A DNA stretch of 64,000 bases from Lichenostomus cassidix (lineage: Eukaryota > Chordata > Aves > Passeriformes > Meliphagidae): assembly GCA_008360975.2 (NCBI GenBank), contig CM039210.1, positions 19,801,007 through 19,865,006 of the forward strand, given 5' to 3'. The first letter of the stretch is position 1. The number at the start of each line of letters is the position of its first letter. The translations under genes were made by a program, and so were the position numbers. The notes beneath the pieces were generated by a model. That model had not been told where the DNA came from. It ran no database searches and was given only the letters and a program-made list of their open reading frames with translations. Below are positions 1-9,927 of the stretch, piece after piece.

Positions 1-834
1 CAGTCCATGGCAGATGGTGGGACTGTGTTTCCACCCCTGGGGCAGTCGGTTCCAGGTATACTGCACGCCCCTCCAGGTGAAAGCAAACTGAGGCCTGCAC
101 TCTGCTGCCAGAGGAATGAAGAAAAATGCATTTGCAATGTCAATAGTGGCATACCACTTTGCTGCCTTGGACTCTAGCTCATAGTGGAGCTCCAGCATGT
201 CTGGCACAGCAGCACTCAGAGGTGGAGTCACCTCATTCAAGGCACGATAGTCCACAGTCATTCTCCATTCTCCGTCAGATTTGCGCACAGGTCAGATGGG
301 GCTGTTAAAGGATGAGTGGGCCTTGCTGACCACCCCTTGGCTCTCCAGCTCACGGATCATCTTGTGGATGGGAACCACAGCATCTCGATTAGTCCTGTAT
401 TGCCGGCGGTGCGCAATCAAGGTGGCAATTGGTACTTTTTGGTCCTCCACCTTCAAAAGTCCGACTGCAGAAGGGTTCTCTGATAGTCCAGGCAAGGTGT
501 TCAATTGCCTCACGCCCTCTGCCTCGACAGCAGCTATTCCAAAAGCCCACTTGAGTCCTTTCGGGTCTTTGAAATAGCTGTTACGGAGGAAATCTATGCC
601 CAGAATACATGGAGCCTCTGGACCAGTCACAATGGGATGTTTTTGCCACTCCTTCCCAGTCAGGCTCACCTCGGCTTCCACCAGGGTCAACTGCTGTGAT
701 CCCCCCGTCACCCCAGCAATAGAAATGGATTCTGCTCCCGCGAGTCCCGATGGCATTAGGGTACACTGCGCACCTGTATCAACTAGTGCTTCATATTTTT
801 GTGGCTCTGATGCGCCAGGCCATCGAATCCACAC
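1..834 (-). pseudogene. pol: ERVL-A copy 1: protease and N-terminal RT, cut by window edge
   Basis: The minus strand encodes an aspartic protease (LVDTGA active-site motif near 770-785, ILGIDFLR flap-side segment) running into the N-terminal fingers of reverse transcriptase. The frame is the same as gag, 18 codons past the gag amber stop. A TGG codon has become TGA at about 291, at the NSPIW position that is still TGG in copy 2 (position 6474), so the ORF ends after 180 codons. RT coding sequence continues from 290 to base 1 and leaves the window. It is about 99% identical to 6184-7017. Confidence 0.85.
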
Positions 835-872
835 AGTCCAAAAAACACGGTTTTCCCGTACCTCTACCTTGC

Positions 873-891
873 TAGAGGCAGGGCCCCTCTA
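873..891 (-). promoter_or_regulatory. gag-pol amber codon in a hairpin, ERVL-A copy 1
   Basis: The gag stop is TAG (889-891 on the minus strand). It forms the 5' arm of a perfect inverted repeat TAGAGG / CCTCTA around a 7-base loop. The frame stays open after the TAG into protease. This is the arrangement expected for stop-codon readthrough, as in gammaretroviruses; readthrough itself is inference. Confidence 0.6.
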
Positions 892-2286
892 GCACTGGTT
901 ATCATTCCCTTCCTGGTCATACATTCCAGAGGTTCCTTCAAGGGGATCTGACCCATCATCTTCCCTTCTATTGTACCTAGCAGGTCGGCCACGGGAAGCT
1001 GAGGCTACCTTCGCTTTAGCAGAATCCCCTCGGCCAGCGTTTCCCTCCTTAAGCTGACGCACCCGTGCTGCCAGGGCAGTAGTGGGCTTCCCATCCCACC
1101 TCCTCATGTCTTCCCCATGGTCATGCAGAAAGAACCACAACTCAGCTCGTGGGGTGTACCCTCTCTCCCTAGCTGGGAGACGTCGGGCTCTGGTATTGGG
1201 GCCTGTGACTCTCACTGGTGCCACATTGATCCTCCTCATCTCGTCCCTAATCTCCTCCCTCAGGTCCTTCATCTCCTCTTTGATCTCCTCCCTGAGGTCT
1301 TTAACCACAGCAGAGACCTGAGCCCGCATCGGGTCACTGATTACACTTGCATAATACCTGAGCCTGTCAGCTATTGAACCCACCGTCTCTCGATTGCCAT
1401 CAGCATTAATAGTTGCAAGGAAGGTGGCATGATGGTCTGGCCCTTGCCTTGCAAGGCTCCACAACATTTGCCCGGTGCACCTGACCTTATCAGGGTCATT
1501 TTCGTGCTGTCCATCCTTCCCAAAGAGCACCTCCATTATGGCTGCTTCTCTCAGCCATTGGATCCCTTCCTCAATGGTCTTCCAGGACAATTTACGGTGG
1601 GGATCCTGCATTCTGGCTCTGTTGGCAAACTTCTCTCTTACACCCATTAAAAGCCTCTCCCAGAGAGAAAGGGGCCCTGGCTCCCTTGCGAACACTTTGT
1701 CAACAGCCGGGTCTTGGGCCAAGGGTCCCAAATTCCTTGCTTCATTATTATCCAGCTGCACACCTGGGCCCATAAGGTCCCAAACCCGAAGTAACCAGGT
1801 TTGGAAAGCTTCGTGCGCCCGTCTCTTAACATCATCTCGCAGATTACGGAGAGTATCGAAGTGGAAGGACTCAGTGATGATTATGGGCTCAGATTCTACT
1901 GCTGGTTGTGAGGGCAATGGCTCCCCATCATCATTAACTGGGCGTACTGATTTGGTCTTATACTTTGTACGCACCACAGGGGAAACTGCTGCTGGCTGTG
2001 GCTGCTCTTGGGATTCAGCTGGAACCTGGATGGTGGTAACATCTGTGGGTTCCACTGCTGCACCATCAGACTCTTTCCCTTTGGGGCGAGGAGAGGGTTT
2101 TACACCTGCTAGGGAGATGTATTCTTTCAGCAGCTGGTGTATTCTGTGTATTTCTTCCACTAGCACCCCTACCCATTCTGGACGGTTTGTTTCTGAGGCA
2201 GGCTGTTGGACAGGGTCAGGCTGTGGGGTATCTCCAGGCTCTGGGACAGCCTTGGGCTCTGTGGCTGCATCCCTATTCCCTGGCAA
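889..2286 (-). CDS. gag: Gag, ERVL-A copy 1
   Basis: A 465-codon open frame lies directly upstream of protease. Residues 327-353 form a charged heptad repeat (repeated DLREEI units), a likely coiled coil. The C-terminal third has a block shared with ERVL-B and -C Gag (LWFFL, GEDM, RWD, AARVR). The tail is basic and Gly/Arg-containing (RGRPARYNRRE), and no CCHC zinc knuckle is seen. The frame has no early ATG: it opens at CAG CTG TTG just after a TAA and overlaps the upstream membrane ORF by 14 bases. Expression therefore needs non-AUG initiation or a frameshift, or the junction carries an indel. It differs from copy 2 at one residue (W for R at about 1558). Confidence 0.85.
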   Translation of the reverse strand: MPGNRDAATEPKAVPEPGDTPQPDPVQQPASETNRPEWVGVLVEEIHRIHQLLKEYISLAGVKPSPRPKGKESDGAAVEPTDVTTIQVPAESQEQPQPAAVSPVVRTKYKTKSVRPVNDDGEPLPSQPAVESEPIIITESFHFDTLRNLRDDVKRRAHEAFQTWLLRVWDLMGPGVQLDNNEARNLGPLAQDPAVDKVFAREPGPLSLWERLLMGVREKFANRARMQDPHRKLSWKTIEEGIQWLREAAIMEVLFGKDGQHENDPDKVRCTGQMLWSLARQGPDHHATFLATINADGNRETVGSIADRLRYYASVISDPMRAQVSAVVKDLREEIKEEMKDLREEIRDEMRRINVAPVRVTGPNTRARRLPARERGYTPRAELWFFLHDHGEDMRRWDGKPTTALAARVRQLKEGNAGRGDSAKAKVASASRGRPARYNRREDDGSDPLEGTSGMYDQEGNDNQC

Positions 2287-2758
2287 CAGCTGTTAGAATG
2301 GTTACCCAGGGAATTTTCACCTTATCCCGGAATGCAAAGTAGGATAGACCTATCAGCCACAGCAGCATCAGCCACTGTATGATATCATAAGCATTTAGAG
2401 AGTTTCCAAACCTTTCGAGCATTAGTTGGGTAGGCCCAAAGTAATGAGTAAATGGTTGAGAAAAACCTTCTCCTGGTGTTATCTCCTCACAAAAGGTACC
2501 ATTACCAAACAAACTCCAAAAACATGTACTGATGGTGTCAAAAAACTGTAGCCATGTGCCTGCCGTTAAAATGAACTGAAAGATCCAGAAATTCTTCACC
2601 CTATTGGCCCATTGTGCAAAATGGATGACAGCCACAATAACCTTAGTTATAGGACCCATGTTTAGGTAGGGAGCTGCAAATGGGAAAAATGTGGTCACAA
2701 TTATGTGCCAACCAAACCAGGGTATACTCAGCATAGTACCACTTAATGAGGTTTTCAT
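2273..2758 (-). CDS. Membrane module upstream of Gag, ERVL-A copy 1
   Basis: 161 codons from the first ATG (2756-2758), placed between the primer site and gag. Hydrophobic segments lie near residues 9-31, 55-72 and 124-143, with one N-glycosylation site (NGT at 86) after a conserved CFWSLF segment. It aligns with the N-terminus of ERVL-B Gag: CF(V)W-N-x-T, then GE-GF-Q-F, then a last membrane segment preceded by NSL-NA-D. In ERVL-B the same module is fused in frame to Gag; here it stops at TAG 14 bases into the gag frame. No family known to me matches it. It could be a membrane-anchoring leader of Gag or a separate accessory protein. Confidence 0.65.
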   Translation of the reverse strand: MKTSLSGTMLSIPWFGWHIIVTTFFPFAAPYLNMGPITKVIVAVIHFAQWANRVKNFWIFQFILTAGTWLQFFDTISTCFWSLFGNGTFCEEITPGEGFSQPFTHYFGPTQLMLERFGNSLNAYDIIQWLMLLWLIGLSYFAFRDKVKIPWVTILTAVARE

Positions 2759-2820
2759 CTTCACCACACTAAGATAGGTCTCACAGAAACTGTTATTCCT
2801 TTTTCTTCCAATGCCCTCGT

Positions 2821-2838
2821 GCCCCACATTGGGCACCA
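2821..2838 (-). other. Primer binding site, tRNA-Lys type, ERVL-A copy 1
   Basis: TGGTGCCCAATGTGGGGC lies 5 bases after the LTR end on the minus strand. It differs at two positions from the tRNA-Lys1,2 complement (TGGCGCCCAACGTGGGGC) used by several retroviruses. Confidence 0.7.
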
Positions 2839-2843
2839 AGATC

Positions 2844-3751
2844 TGTCTTGGTTTGAAAGACAGGTGTCTGCCAAGAGAGGTTGAACCCTCCCTTAGAACA
2901 GAGAATGTGATTTTTTTCCCTCCCTCCGAATTATTTAATTTTGTAAATCAAGGGCTTTCAGGCAAAGGTATGGAAAAAAAAGGAATATCAGTTCTTTACT
3001 AGTATCTATAAACAAACAATAACAATAATAGCAACCACAACTAGAACCAGAAAACCAATAGCAGATAACTTGTGAGCTGCTGAGCCTTCTCCCGTGTGGT
3101 GTAATCACAGTTGCAAGCAGCAGGGGCGCTGTTGAGCTCCCGGCTGGGCAGGGCAGGTGCGATGACTCCCGAGCGACTGCAGGTGGTGCTGTGGCGCAGG
3201 GTCAGGTCAGCATCCGGCAGCTGCAATGGCGGACAGGCTGAGAAACACGCAGGGCAGCGAAACAGCTCGGAGCAGCGAGAAAGCAGGGCAGCAGGGGCGG
3301 GTGCCGGCTCTCTCTCCCCGGCCAGCGAGGCAGCGAGGATTTCTGCAGTCACAGCAGACGCCGCGGTCTCGTGCGGCAGAGGACGGGGACAGGCAGCAGA
3401 GGCCGCGGGACACTCCCGGCAGCAGCCGCGAGGGAACGCAGCCCGGGGGGAAAACGTGCCCTTCCCCGTGGGGAGAAAGGTTGAATCAAAGCTCACCCAG
3501 CCAGGAGAAGAGAAAAAACAGGGCACAGTTGGATTCGCTCTGGTCCCAGGCAAAGAGCAGCAAAAGAGCAGCCTCTCCCCTCAGCGTCCGAACCACGAGA
3601 GAGCGTTCCCAGGGCCGGCTCTTCCCTTACCGTGCCCTCCCAAGCACACCTTTTGTCTTTTACAAAAGACTTGATGGCTCTAAAACACCCAACTATGTGT
3701 TGCTTAGTAACAGGAATGGGAAGAAATTCCAAAGGTACTCAACCCCCGACA
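2844..3751 (-). repeat. ERVL-A LTR shared by two tandem copies
   Basis: On the minus strand it runs from TGTCGGGGG (3751) to CCAAGACA (2844), 908 bases. It is the 5' LTR of the element at 1-2838 and also the 3' LTR of the element at 3889-9021. A GC-rich, CpG-rich block fills 3110-3480. Open frames seen there on either strand are byproducts of base composition. It is almost identical to 9027-9927. Confidence 0.85.
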
Positions 3752-3888
3752 TAATCCACCCCAAATTTTTTCCCATTCCAACATGTTACATTGAGCTTAA
3801 ACATTTAAATTATATATACACATGCATTACTCTAATTATATAAATATACACATACAGATATGGATACAGGCACAGTGTTATGGGCAAT

Positions 3889-6800
3889 TCAACCCCAACT
3901 AAGGTCTCCCTGAGGTATGCATCGTGTCTCTCCATCCTTTTGCATCACCCACCAGGTACACCCTGATCCCTGAGCGAAAACAACCCCACGGGTGGGTTTG
4001 TCTTTGCTTGAGGTGGAATTAATCCAAACAGTTTTCCCTAGCATGCCTCTCATGTGTATCACTGGAACTTTATCCCCGTCTGCTGTTTGCAGGGGTTCAG
4101 ATTGGGCAGGGCCAGCTCGGTTGGTGGAACCTCGGGTGTTAACTAGCCAGGTGGCCTTGGCTAAATGCTGCTCCCAACCTTTAAAAGTCCCCCCGCCTAA
4201 AGCTTTCAAGGTGGTTTTTAGCAGACCATTGCATCGCTCCACTTTGCCAGCAGCAGGTGCATGATAAGGAATGTGGTACACCCACTCAATGCCATGTTCC
4301 CTAGCCCAGGTGTTTATGAGGCTATTTTTAAAATGAGTCCCGTTGTCTGACTCAATTCTCTCAGGGGTACCATGCCTCCACAGGACTTGGTTTTCAAGGC
4401 CCAGAATGGTGTTACAGGCAGTGGCGTGAGGCACAGGGTAGGTTTCCAGCCACCCCGTGGTGGCTTCTACCATTGTGAGCACGTAGCGCTTGCCATGGCG
4501 GGTTTGAGGCAGTGTGATGTAATCAATCTGCCAGGCCTCTCCATACTTATATTTAGACCACCTTCCACCATACCACAGGGGTTTCACCTGCTTGGCTTGC
4601 TTGATGGCAGCACACGTCTCACAATTATGGATTACCTGGGAGATACAGTCCATGGTTAGATCCACCCCTCGGTCTCGTGCCCACTTGTAGGTGGCATCTC
4701 TGGCCTGATGGCCAGAGGCATCATGGGCCCATCGAGCTAGGAACAGCTCCCCCTTGTGTTGCCAATCCAAATCTATTTGTGACACTTTTATCTTTGCAGC
4801 CTTATCCACCTGTTCATTGTTTCGGTGTTCTTCATTAGCTCGGCTCTTGGGGACATGGGCATCTACATGACGGACTTTCACAGGTAGCTTCTCCACCCTA
4901 GTGGCAATGTCCCGCCACTCATTAGCAGCCCAGATTGGTCTTCCTCTACGCTGCCAGCTGGCTTTTTTCCACCTTTCCAACCAACCCCATAGAGCATTGG
5001 CTACCATCCATGAATCAGTGTAGAGGCAAAGCTTTGGCCACTTCTCTCTTTCAGCAATGTCCAGGGCCAGCTGAACGGCTTTGAGTTCAGCAAGTTGACT
5101 CGATCCCCCCTCTCCTTCTTTAGCCTCTGCAACCCGTCGTGTGGGGCTCCATACGGCTGCTTTCCACTTCCTATTTGCCCCCACAATATGACAGGAACCA
5201 TCAGTGAACAGAACGTAGTGTGTTTCATCTTGTGGCAGTTGGTTGTAAGGTGGAGCTTCCTCTGCGCGAGACACTTATTCCTGCTCCTCTTCATCCGTGA
5301 GGCCAAAGTCTTCATCTTCGGGCCAATTTGTAATTATTTCTAAGATCCCAGGGCGATTCGGGTTTCCAATACGGGCGCGCTGTGTAATGAGAGCAATCCA
5401 TTTGCTCCACGTGGCATCGGTGGCATGGTGGGTTGAGGGAACCTTTCCCTTGAACATCCACCCCAGCACTGGCAGTCGGGGTGCAAGGAGAAGTTGTGCT
5501 TCAGTACCAATTACCTCTGAGGCGGCTTGGACACCTTCATAGGCTGCTAGAATTTCCTTCTCGGTGGGAGTGTAGTTGGCTTCGGACCCTCTGTAACTTC
5601 GGCTCCAGAATCCCAGTGGTCGTCCTCGAGTCTCGCCAGGCACCTTCTGCCAAAGGCTCCAGGACAGACCATGGCTCCCGGCCGCAGAGTAGAGCACATT
5701 CTTCACTTCTGGTCCTGTCCTGACTGGGCCAAGGGCTACTGCATGAGCGATCTCCTGCTTGATCTGAGCGAAGGCTTGTTGCTGTTCAGGGCCCCAGTGG
5801 AAATCATTCTTCTTGCGTGTCACCAGGTAGAGAGGGCTCACAATCTGGCTGTACTCGGGGATATGCATCCTCCAGAAACCTATGGCGCCTAGGAAGGCTT
5901 GCGTCTCCTTCTTGTTGGTTGGTGGGGACATCGCTGTGATCTTATTGATGACCTCAGAAGGAATCTGACGTCGGCCGTCTTGCCACTTCACTCCTAGGAA
6001 CTGGATCTCTTGGGCAGGTCCCTTGACTTTGCTCTTCTTGATGGCGAAGCCGGCTTCCAGGAGAATTTGGATGATTTTCTCTCCTTTCTCAAACACTTCT
6101 TCCGCTGTGCTCCCCCACACAATGATGTCGTCGATGTACTGCAGATGTTCCGGGGCCTCACCCTTTTCCAGAGCAGCCTGGATCAGTCCATGGCAGATGG
6201 TGGGACTGTGCTTCCACCCCTGGGGCAGTCGGTTCCACGTGTACTGCACGCCCCTCCAGGTGAAAGCAAACTGAGGTCTGCACTCTGCTGCCAGAGGAAT
6301 GGAGAAAAATGCATTTGCAATGTCAATAGTGGCATACCACTTTGCTGCCTTGGACTCTAGCTCATACTGGAGCTCCAGCATGTCTGGCACAGCAGCACTC
6401 AGAGGTGGAGTCACCTCATTCAAGGCACGATAGTCCACAGTCAATCTCCATTCTCCGTCAGATTTGCGCACAGGCCAGATGGGGCTGTTAAAGGATGAGT
6501 GGGCCTTGCTGACCACCCCTTGGCTCTCCAGCTCACGGATCATCTTGTGGATGGGAACCACAGCATCTCGATTAGTCCTGTATTGCCGGCGGTGCACTGT
6601 CGAGGTGGCAATTGGTACTTTTTGGTCCTCCACCTTCAAAAGTCCGACTGCAGAAGGGTTCTCTGATAGTCCAGGCAAGGTGTTCAATTGCCTCACGCCC
6701 TCTGCCTCGACAGCAGCTATTCCAAAAGCCCACTTGAGTCCTTTCGGGTCTTTGAAATAGCTGTTACGGAGGAAGTCTATGCCTAGAATACATGGAGCCT

Positions 6801-7017
6801 CTGGACCAGTCACAATGGGATGTTTTTGCCACTCCTTCCCAGTCAGGCTCACCTCGGCTTCAACCAGGGTCAACTGCTGTGATCCCCCCGTCACACCAGC
6901 AATAGAAATAGATTCTGCTCCCGCAAGTCCCGATGGCATTAGGGTACACTGCGCACCTGTATCAACTAGTGCTTCATATTTTTGTGGCTCTGATGCGCCA
7001 GGCCATCGAATCCACAC
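3889..7017 (-). pseudogene. pol: Pro-pol of ERVL-A copy 2, one in-frame stop
   Basis: One frame holds protease (LVDTGA at residues 17-22), RT (catalytic D in ATIDIANAFF at about 232, YIDD at 294-297, FLG at about 340), an RNase H domain (FTDGS, AELKAVQLALD, YTDSW) and integrase (HH-CC: AHDASGHQ and CETC; DDE: WQIDYI, ESDNGTHF, GKVER). A TAA at 5275-5277 between RT and RNase H is the only stop over about 1040 codons. The frame is open from the gag amber stop; position 7017 is GTG. RT and integrase resemble ERVL/class III. No dUTPase is seen. The protein ends at TGA 3889. Confidence 0.85.
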
Positions 7018-7055
7018 AGTCCAAAAAACACGGTTTTCCCGTACCTCTACCTTGC

Positions 7056-7074
7056 TAGAGGCAGGGCCCCTCTA
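7056..7074 (-). promoter_or_regulatory. gag-pol amber codon in a hairpin, ERVL-A copy 2
   Basis: Same TAGAGG-7-CCTCTA hairpin as at 873-891, with the TAG at 7072-7074 and protease in the same frame. Confidence 0.6.
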
Positions 7075-8469
7075 GCACTGGTTATCATTCCCTTCCTGGT
7101 CATACATTCCAGAGGTTCCTTCAAGGGGATCTGACCCATCATCTTCCCTTCTATTGTACCTAGCAGGTCGGCCACGGGAAGCTGAGGCTACCTTCGCTTT
7201 AGCAGAATCCCCTCGGCCAGCGTTTCCCTCCTTAAGCTGACGCACCCGTGCTGCCAGGGCAGTAGTGGGCTTCCCATCCCACCTCCTCATGTCTTCCCCA
7301 TGGTCATGCAGAAAGAACCACAACTCAGCTCGTGGGGTGTACCCTCTCTCCCTAGCTGGGAGACGTCGGGCTCTGGTATTGGGGCCTGTGACTCTCACTG
7401 GTGCCACATTGATCCTCCTCATCTCGTCCCTAATCTCCTCCCTCAGGTCCTTCATCTCCTCTTTGATCTCCTCCCTGAGGTCTTTAACCACAGCAGAGAC
7501 CTGAGCCCGCATCGGGTCACTGATTACACTTGCATAATACCTGAGCCTGTCAGCTATTGAACCCACCGTCTCTCGATTGCCATCAGCATTAATAGTTGCA
7601 AGGAAGGTGGCATGATGGTCTGGCCCTTGCCTTGCAAGGCTCCACAACATTTGCCCGGTGCACCTGACCTTATCAGGGTCATTTTCGTGCTGTCCATCCT
7701 TCCCAAAGAGCACCTCCATTATGGCTGCTTCTCTCAGCCGTTGGATCCCTTCCTCAATGGTCTTCCAGGACAATTTACGGTGGGGATCCTGCATTCTGGC
7801 TCTGTTGGCAAACTTCTCTCTTACACCCATTAAAAGCCTCTCCCAGAGAGAAAGGGGCCCTGGCTCCCTTGCGAACACTTTGTCAACAGCCGGGTCTTGG
7901 GCCAAGGGTCCCAAATTCCTTGCTTCATTATTATCCAGCTGCACACCTGGGCCCATAAGGTCCCAAACCCGAAGTAACCAGGTTTGGAAAGCTTCGTGCG
8001 CCCGTCTCTTAACATCATCTCGCAGATTACGGAGAGTATCGAAGTGGAAGGACTCAGTGATGATTATGGGCTCAGATTCTACTGCTGGTTGTGAGGGCAA
8101 TGGCTCCCCATCATCATTAACTGGGCGTACTGATTTGGTCTTATACTTTGTACGCACCACAGGGGAAACTGCTGCTGGCTGTGGCTGCTCTTGGGATTCA
8201 GCTGGAACCTGGATGGTGGTAACATCTGTGGGTTCCACTGCTGCACCATCAGACTCTTTCCCTTTGGGGCGAGGAGAGGGTTTTACACCTGCTAGGGAGA
8301 TGTATTCTTTCAGCAGCTGGTGTATTCTGTGTATTTCTTCCACTAGCACCCCTACCCATTCTGGACGGTTTGTTTCTGAGGCAGGCTGTTGGACAGGGTC
8401 AGGCTGTGGGGTATCTCCAGGCTCTGGGACAGCCTTGGGCTCTGTGGCTGCATCCCTATTCCCTGGCAA
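7072..8469 (-). CDS. gag: Gag, ERVL-A copy 2
   Basis: 465 codons, a near-exact duplicate of 889-2286 with R instead of W in the GIQRLREAA segment. The other ERVL families also have a basic or small residue there, so R is probably ancestral. It has the coiled coil, the LWFFL/GEDM/RWD block and the Gly/Arg tail, with no zinc knuckle and no early ATG. It overlaps the membrane ORF by 14 bases. Confidence 0.85.
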   Translation of the reverse strand: MPGNRDAATEPKAVPEPGDTPQPDPVQQPASETNRPEWVGVLVEEIHRIHQLLKEYISLAGVKPSPRPKGKESDGAAVEPTDVTTIQVPAESQEQPQPAAVSPVVRTKYKTKSVRPVNDDGEPLPSQPAVESEPIIITESFHFDTLRNLRDDVKRRAHEAFQTWLLRVWDLMGPGVQLDNNEARNLGPLAQDPAVDKVFAREPGPLSLWERLLMGVREKFANRARMQDPHRKLSWKTIEEGIQRLREAAIMEVLFGKDGQHENDPDKVRCTGQMLWSLARQGPDHHATFLATINADGNRETVGSIADRLRYYASVISDPMRAQVSAVVKDLREEIKEEMKDLREEIRDEMRRINVAPVRVTGPNTRARRLPARERGYTPRAELWFFLHDHGEDMRRWDGKPTTALAARVRQLKEGNAGRGDSAKAKVASASRGRPARYNRREDDGSDPLEGTSGMYDQEGNDNQC

Positions 8470-8941
8470 CAGCTGTTAGAATGGTTACCCAGGGAATTTT
8501 CACCTTATCCCGGAATGCAAAGTAGGATAGACCTATCAGCCACAGCAGCATCAGCCACTGTATGATATCATAAGCATTTAGAGAGTTTCCAAACCTTTCG
8601 AGCATTAGTTGGGTAGGCCCAAAGTAATGAGTAAATGGTTGAGAAAAACCTTCTCCTGGTGTTATCTCCTCACAAAAGGTACCATTACCAAACAAACTCC
8701 AAAAACATGTACTGATGGTGTCAAAAAACTGTAGCCATGTGCCTGCCGTTAAAATGAACTGAAAGATCCAGAAATTCTTCACCCTATTGGCCCATTGTGC
8801 AAAATGGATGACAGCCACAATAACCTTAGTTATAGGACCCATGTTTAGGTAGGGAGCTGCAAATGGGAAAAATGTGGTCACAATTATGTGCCAACCAAAC
8901 CAGGGTATACTCAGCATAGTACCACTTAATGAGGTTTTCAT
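8456..8941 (-). CDS. Membrane module upstream of Gag, ERVL-A copy 2
   Basis: Identical in length and protein to the copy at 2273-2758: 161 codons, three hydrophobic segments, one NGT glycosylation site, stop 14 bases inside the gag frame. Both copies keeping it intact says little about selection, since the whole tandem is nearly identical. Confidence 0.65.
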   Translation of the reverse strand: MKTSLSGTMLSIPWFGWHIIVTTFFPFAAPYLNMGPITKVIVAVIHFAQWANRVKNFWIFQFILTAGTWLQFFDTISTCFWSLFGNGTFCEEITPGEGFSQPFTHYFGPTQLMLERFGNSLNAYDIIQWLMLLWLIGLSYFAFRDKVKIPWVTILTAVARE

Positions 8942-9003
8942 CTTCACCACACTAAGATAGGTCTCACAGAAACTGTTATTCCTTTTTCTCCCAATGCCCT
9001 CGT

Positions 9004-9021
9004 GCCCCACATTGGGCACCA
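9004..9021 (-). other. Primer binding site, tRNA-Lys type, ERVL-A copy 2
   Basis: TGGTGCCCAATGTGGGGC, 5 bases after the LTR end; same as 2821-2838. Confidence 0.7.
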
Positions 9022-9026
9022 AGATC

Positions 9027-9927
9027 TGTCTTGGTTTGAAAGACAGGTGTCTGCCAAGAGAGGTTGAACCCTCCCTTAGAACAGAGAATGTGATTTTTTT
9101 CCCTCCCTCCGAATTATTTAATTTTGTAAATCAAGGGCTTTCAGGCAAAGGTATGGAAAAAAAAGGAATATCAGTTCTTTACTAGTATCTATAAACAAAC
9201 AATAACAATAATAGCAACCACAACTAGAACCAGAAAACCAATAGCAGATAACTTGTGAGCTGCTGAGCCTTCTCCCGTGTGGTGTAATCACAGTTGCAAG
9301 CAGCAGGGGCGCTGTTGAGCTCCCGGCTGGGCAGGGCAGGTGCGATGACTCCCGAGCGACTGCAGGTGGTGCTGTGGCGCAGGGTCAGGTCAGCATCCGG
9401 CAGCTGCAATGGCGGACAGGCTGAGAAACACGCAGGGCAGCGAAACAGCTCGGAGCAGCGAGAAAGCAGGGCAGCAGGGGCGGGTGCCGGCTCTCTCTCC
9501 CCGGCCAGCGAGGCAGCGAGGATTTCTGCAGTCACAGCAGACGCCGCGGTCTCGTGCGGCAGAGGACGGGGACAGGCAGCAGAGGCCGCGGGACACTCCC
9601 GGCAGCAGCCGCGAGGGAACGCAGCCCGGGGGGAAAACGTGCCCTTCCCCGTGGGGAGAAAGGTTGAATCAAAGCTCACCCAGCCAGGAGAAGAGAAAAA
9701 ACAGGGCACAGTTGGATTCGCTCTGGTCCCAGGCAAAGAGCAGCAAAAGAGCAGCCTCTCCCCTCAGCGTCCGAACCACGAGAGAGCGTTCCCAGGGCCG
9801 GCTCTTCCCTTACCGTGCCCTCCCAAGCACACCTTTTGTCTTTTACAAAAGACTTGATGGCTCTAAAACACCCAACTATGTGTTGCTTAGTAACAGGAAT
9901 GGGAAGAAATTCCAAAGGTACTCAACC
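9027..9927 (-). repeat. ERVL-A 5' LTR of copy 2, last 7 bases lost in gap
   Basis: Minus-strand LTR nearly identical to 2844-3751. By alignment it should end at 9934, so only the outer TGTCGGG end is hidden by the N run. Confidence 0.85.

Larger units (their letters stand above)
2844..9927 (-). mobile_element. ERVL-A provirus, copy 2, in tandem with copy 1
   Basis: LTR, membrane ORF, gag, pro-pol, LTR on the minus strand. Copy 1 (1-2838) repeats the same sequence at an offset of 6183 bases, sharing the middle LTR. There is no env; bases 3752-3888 between the integrase stop and the LTR are noncoding and end in a purine-rich tract. The 5' LTR runs into the N gap. Confidence 0.85.

Noticed and set aside
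3111..3843. Open frames of up to 205 codons on both strands in the ERVL-A LTR (also 9294-9857)
   Set aside because: They lie in the GC-rich LTR core, are Ser/Arg/Gln/Ala-rich without any domain, and one runs into the N gap. Base composition explains them.
5095..5343. Plus-strand frames opposite pol throughout 5000-6800
   Set aside because: Shadows of the intact minus-strand pol frame, with no independent motifs.
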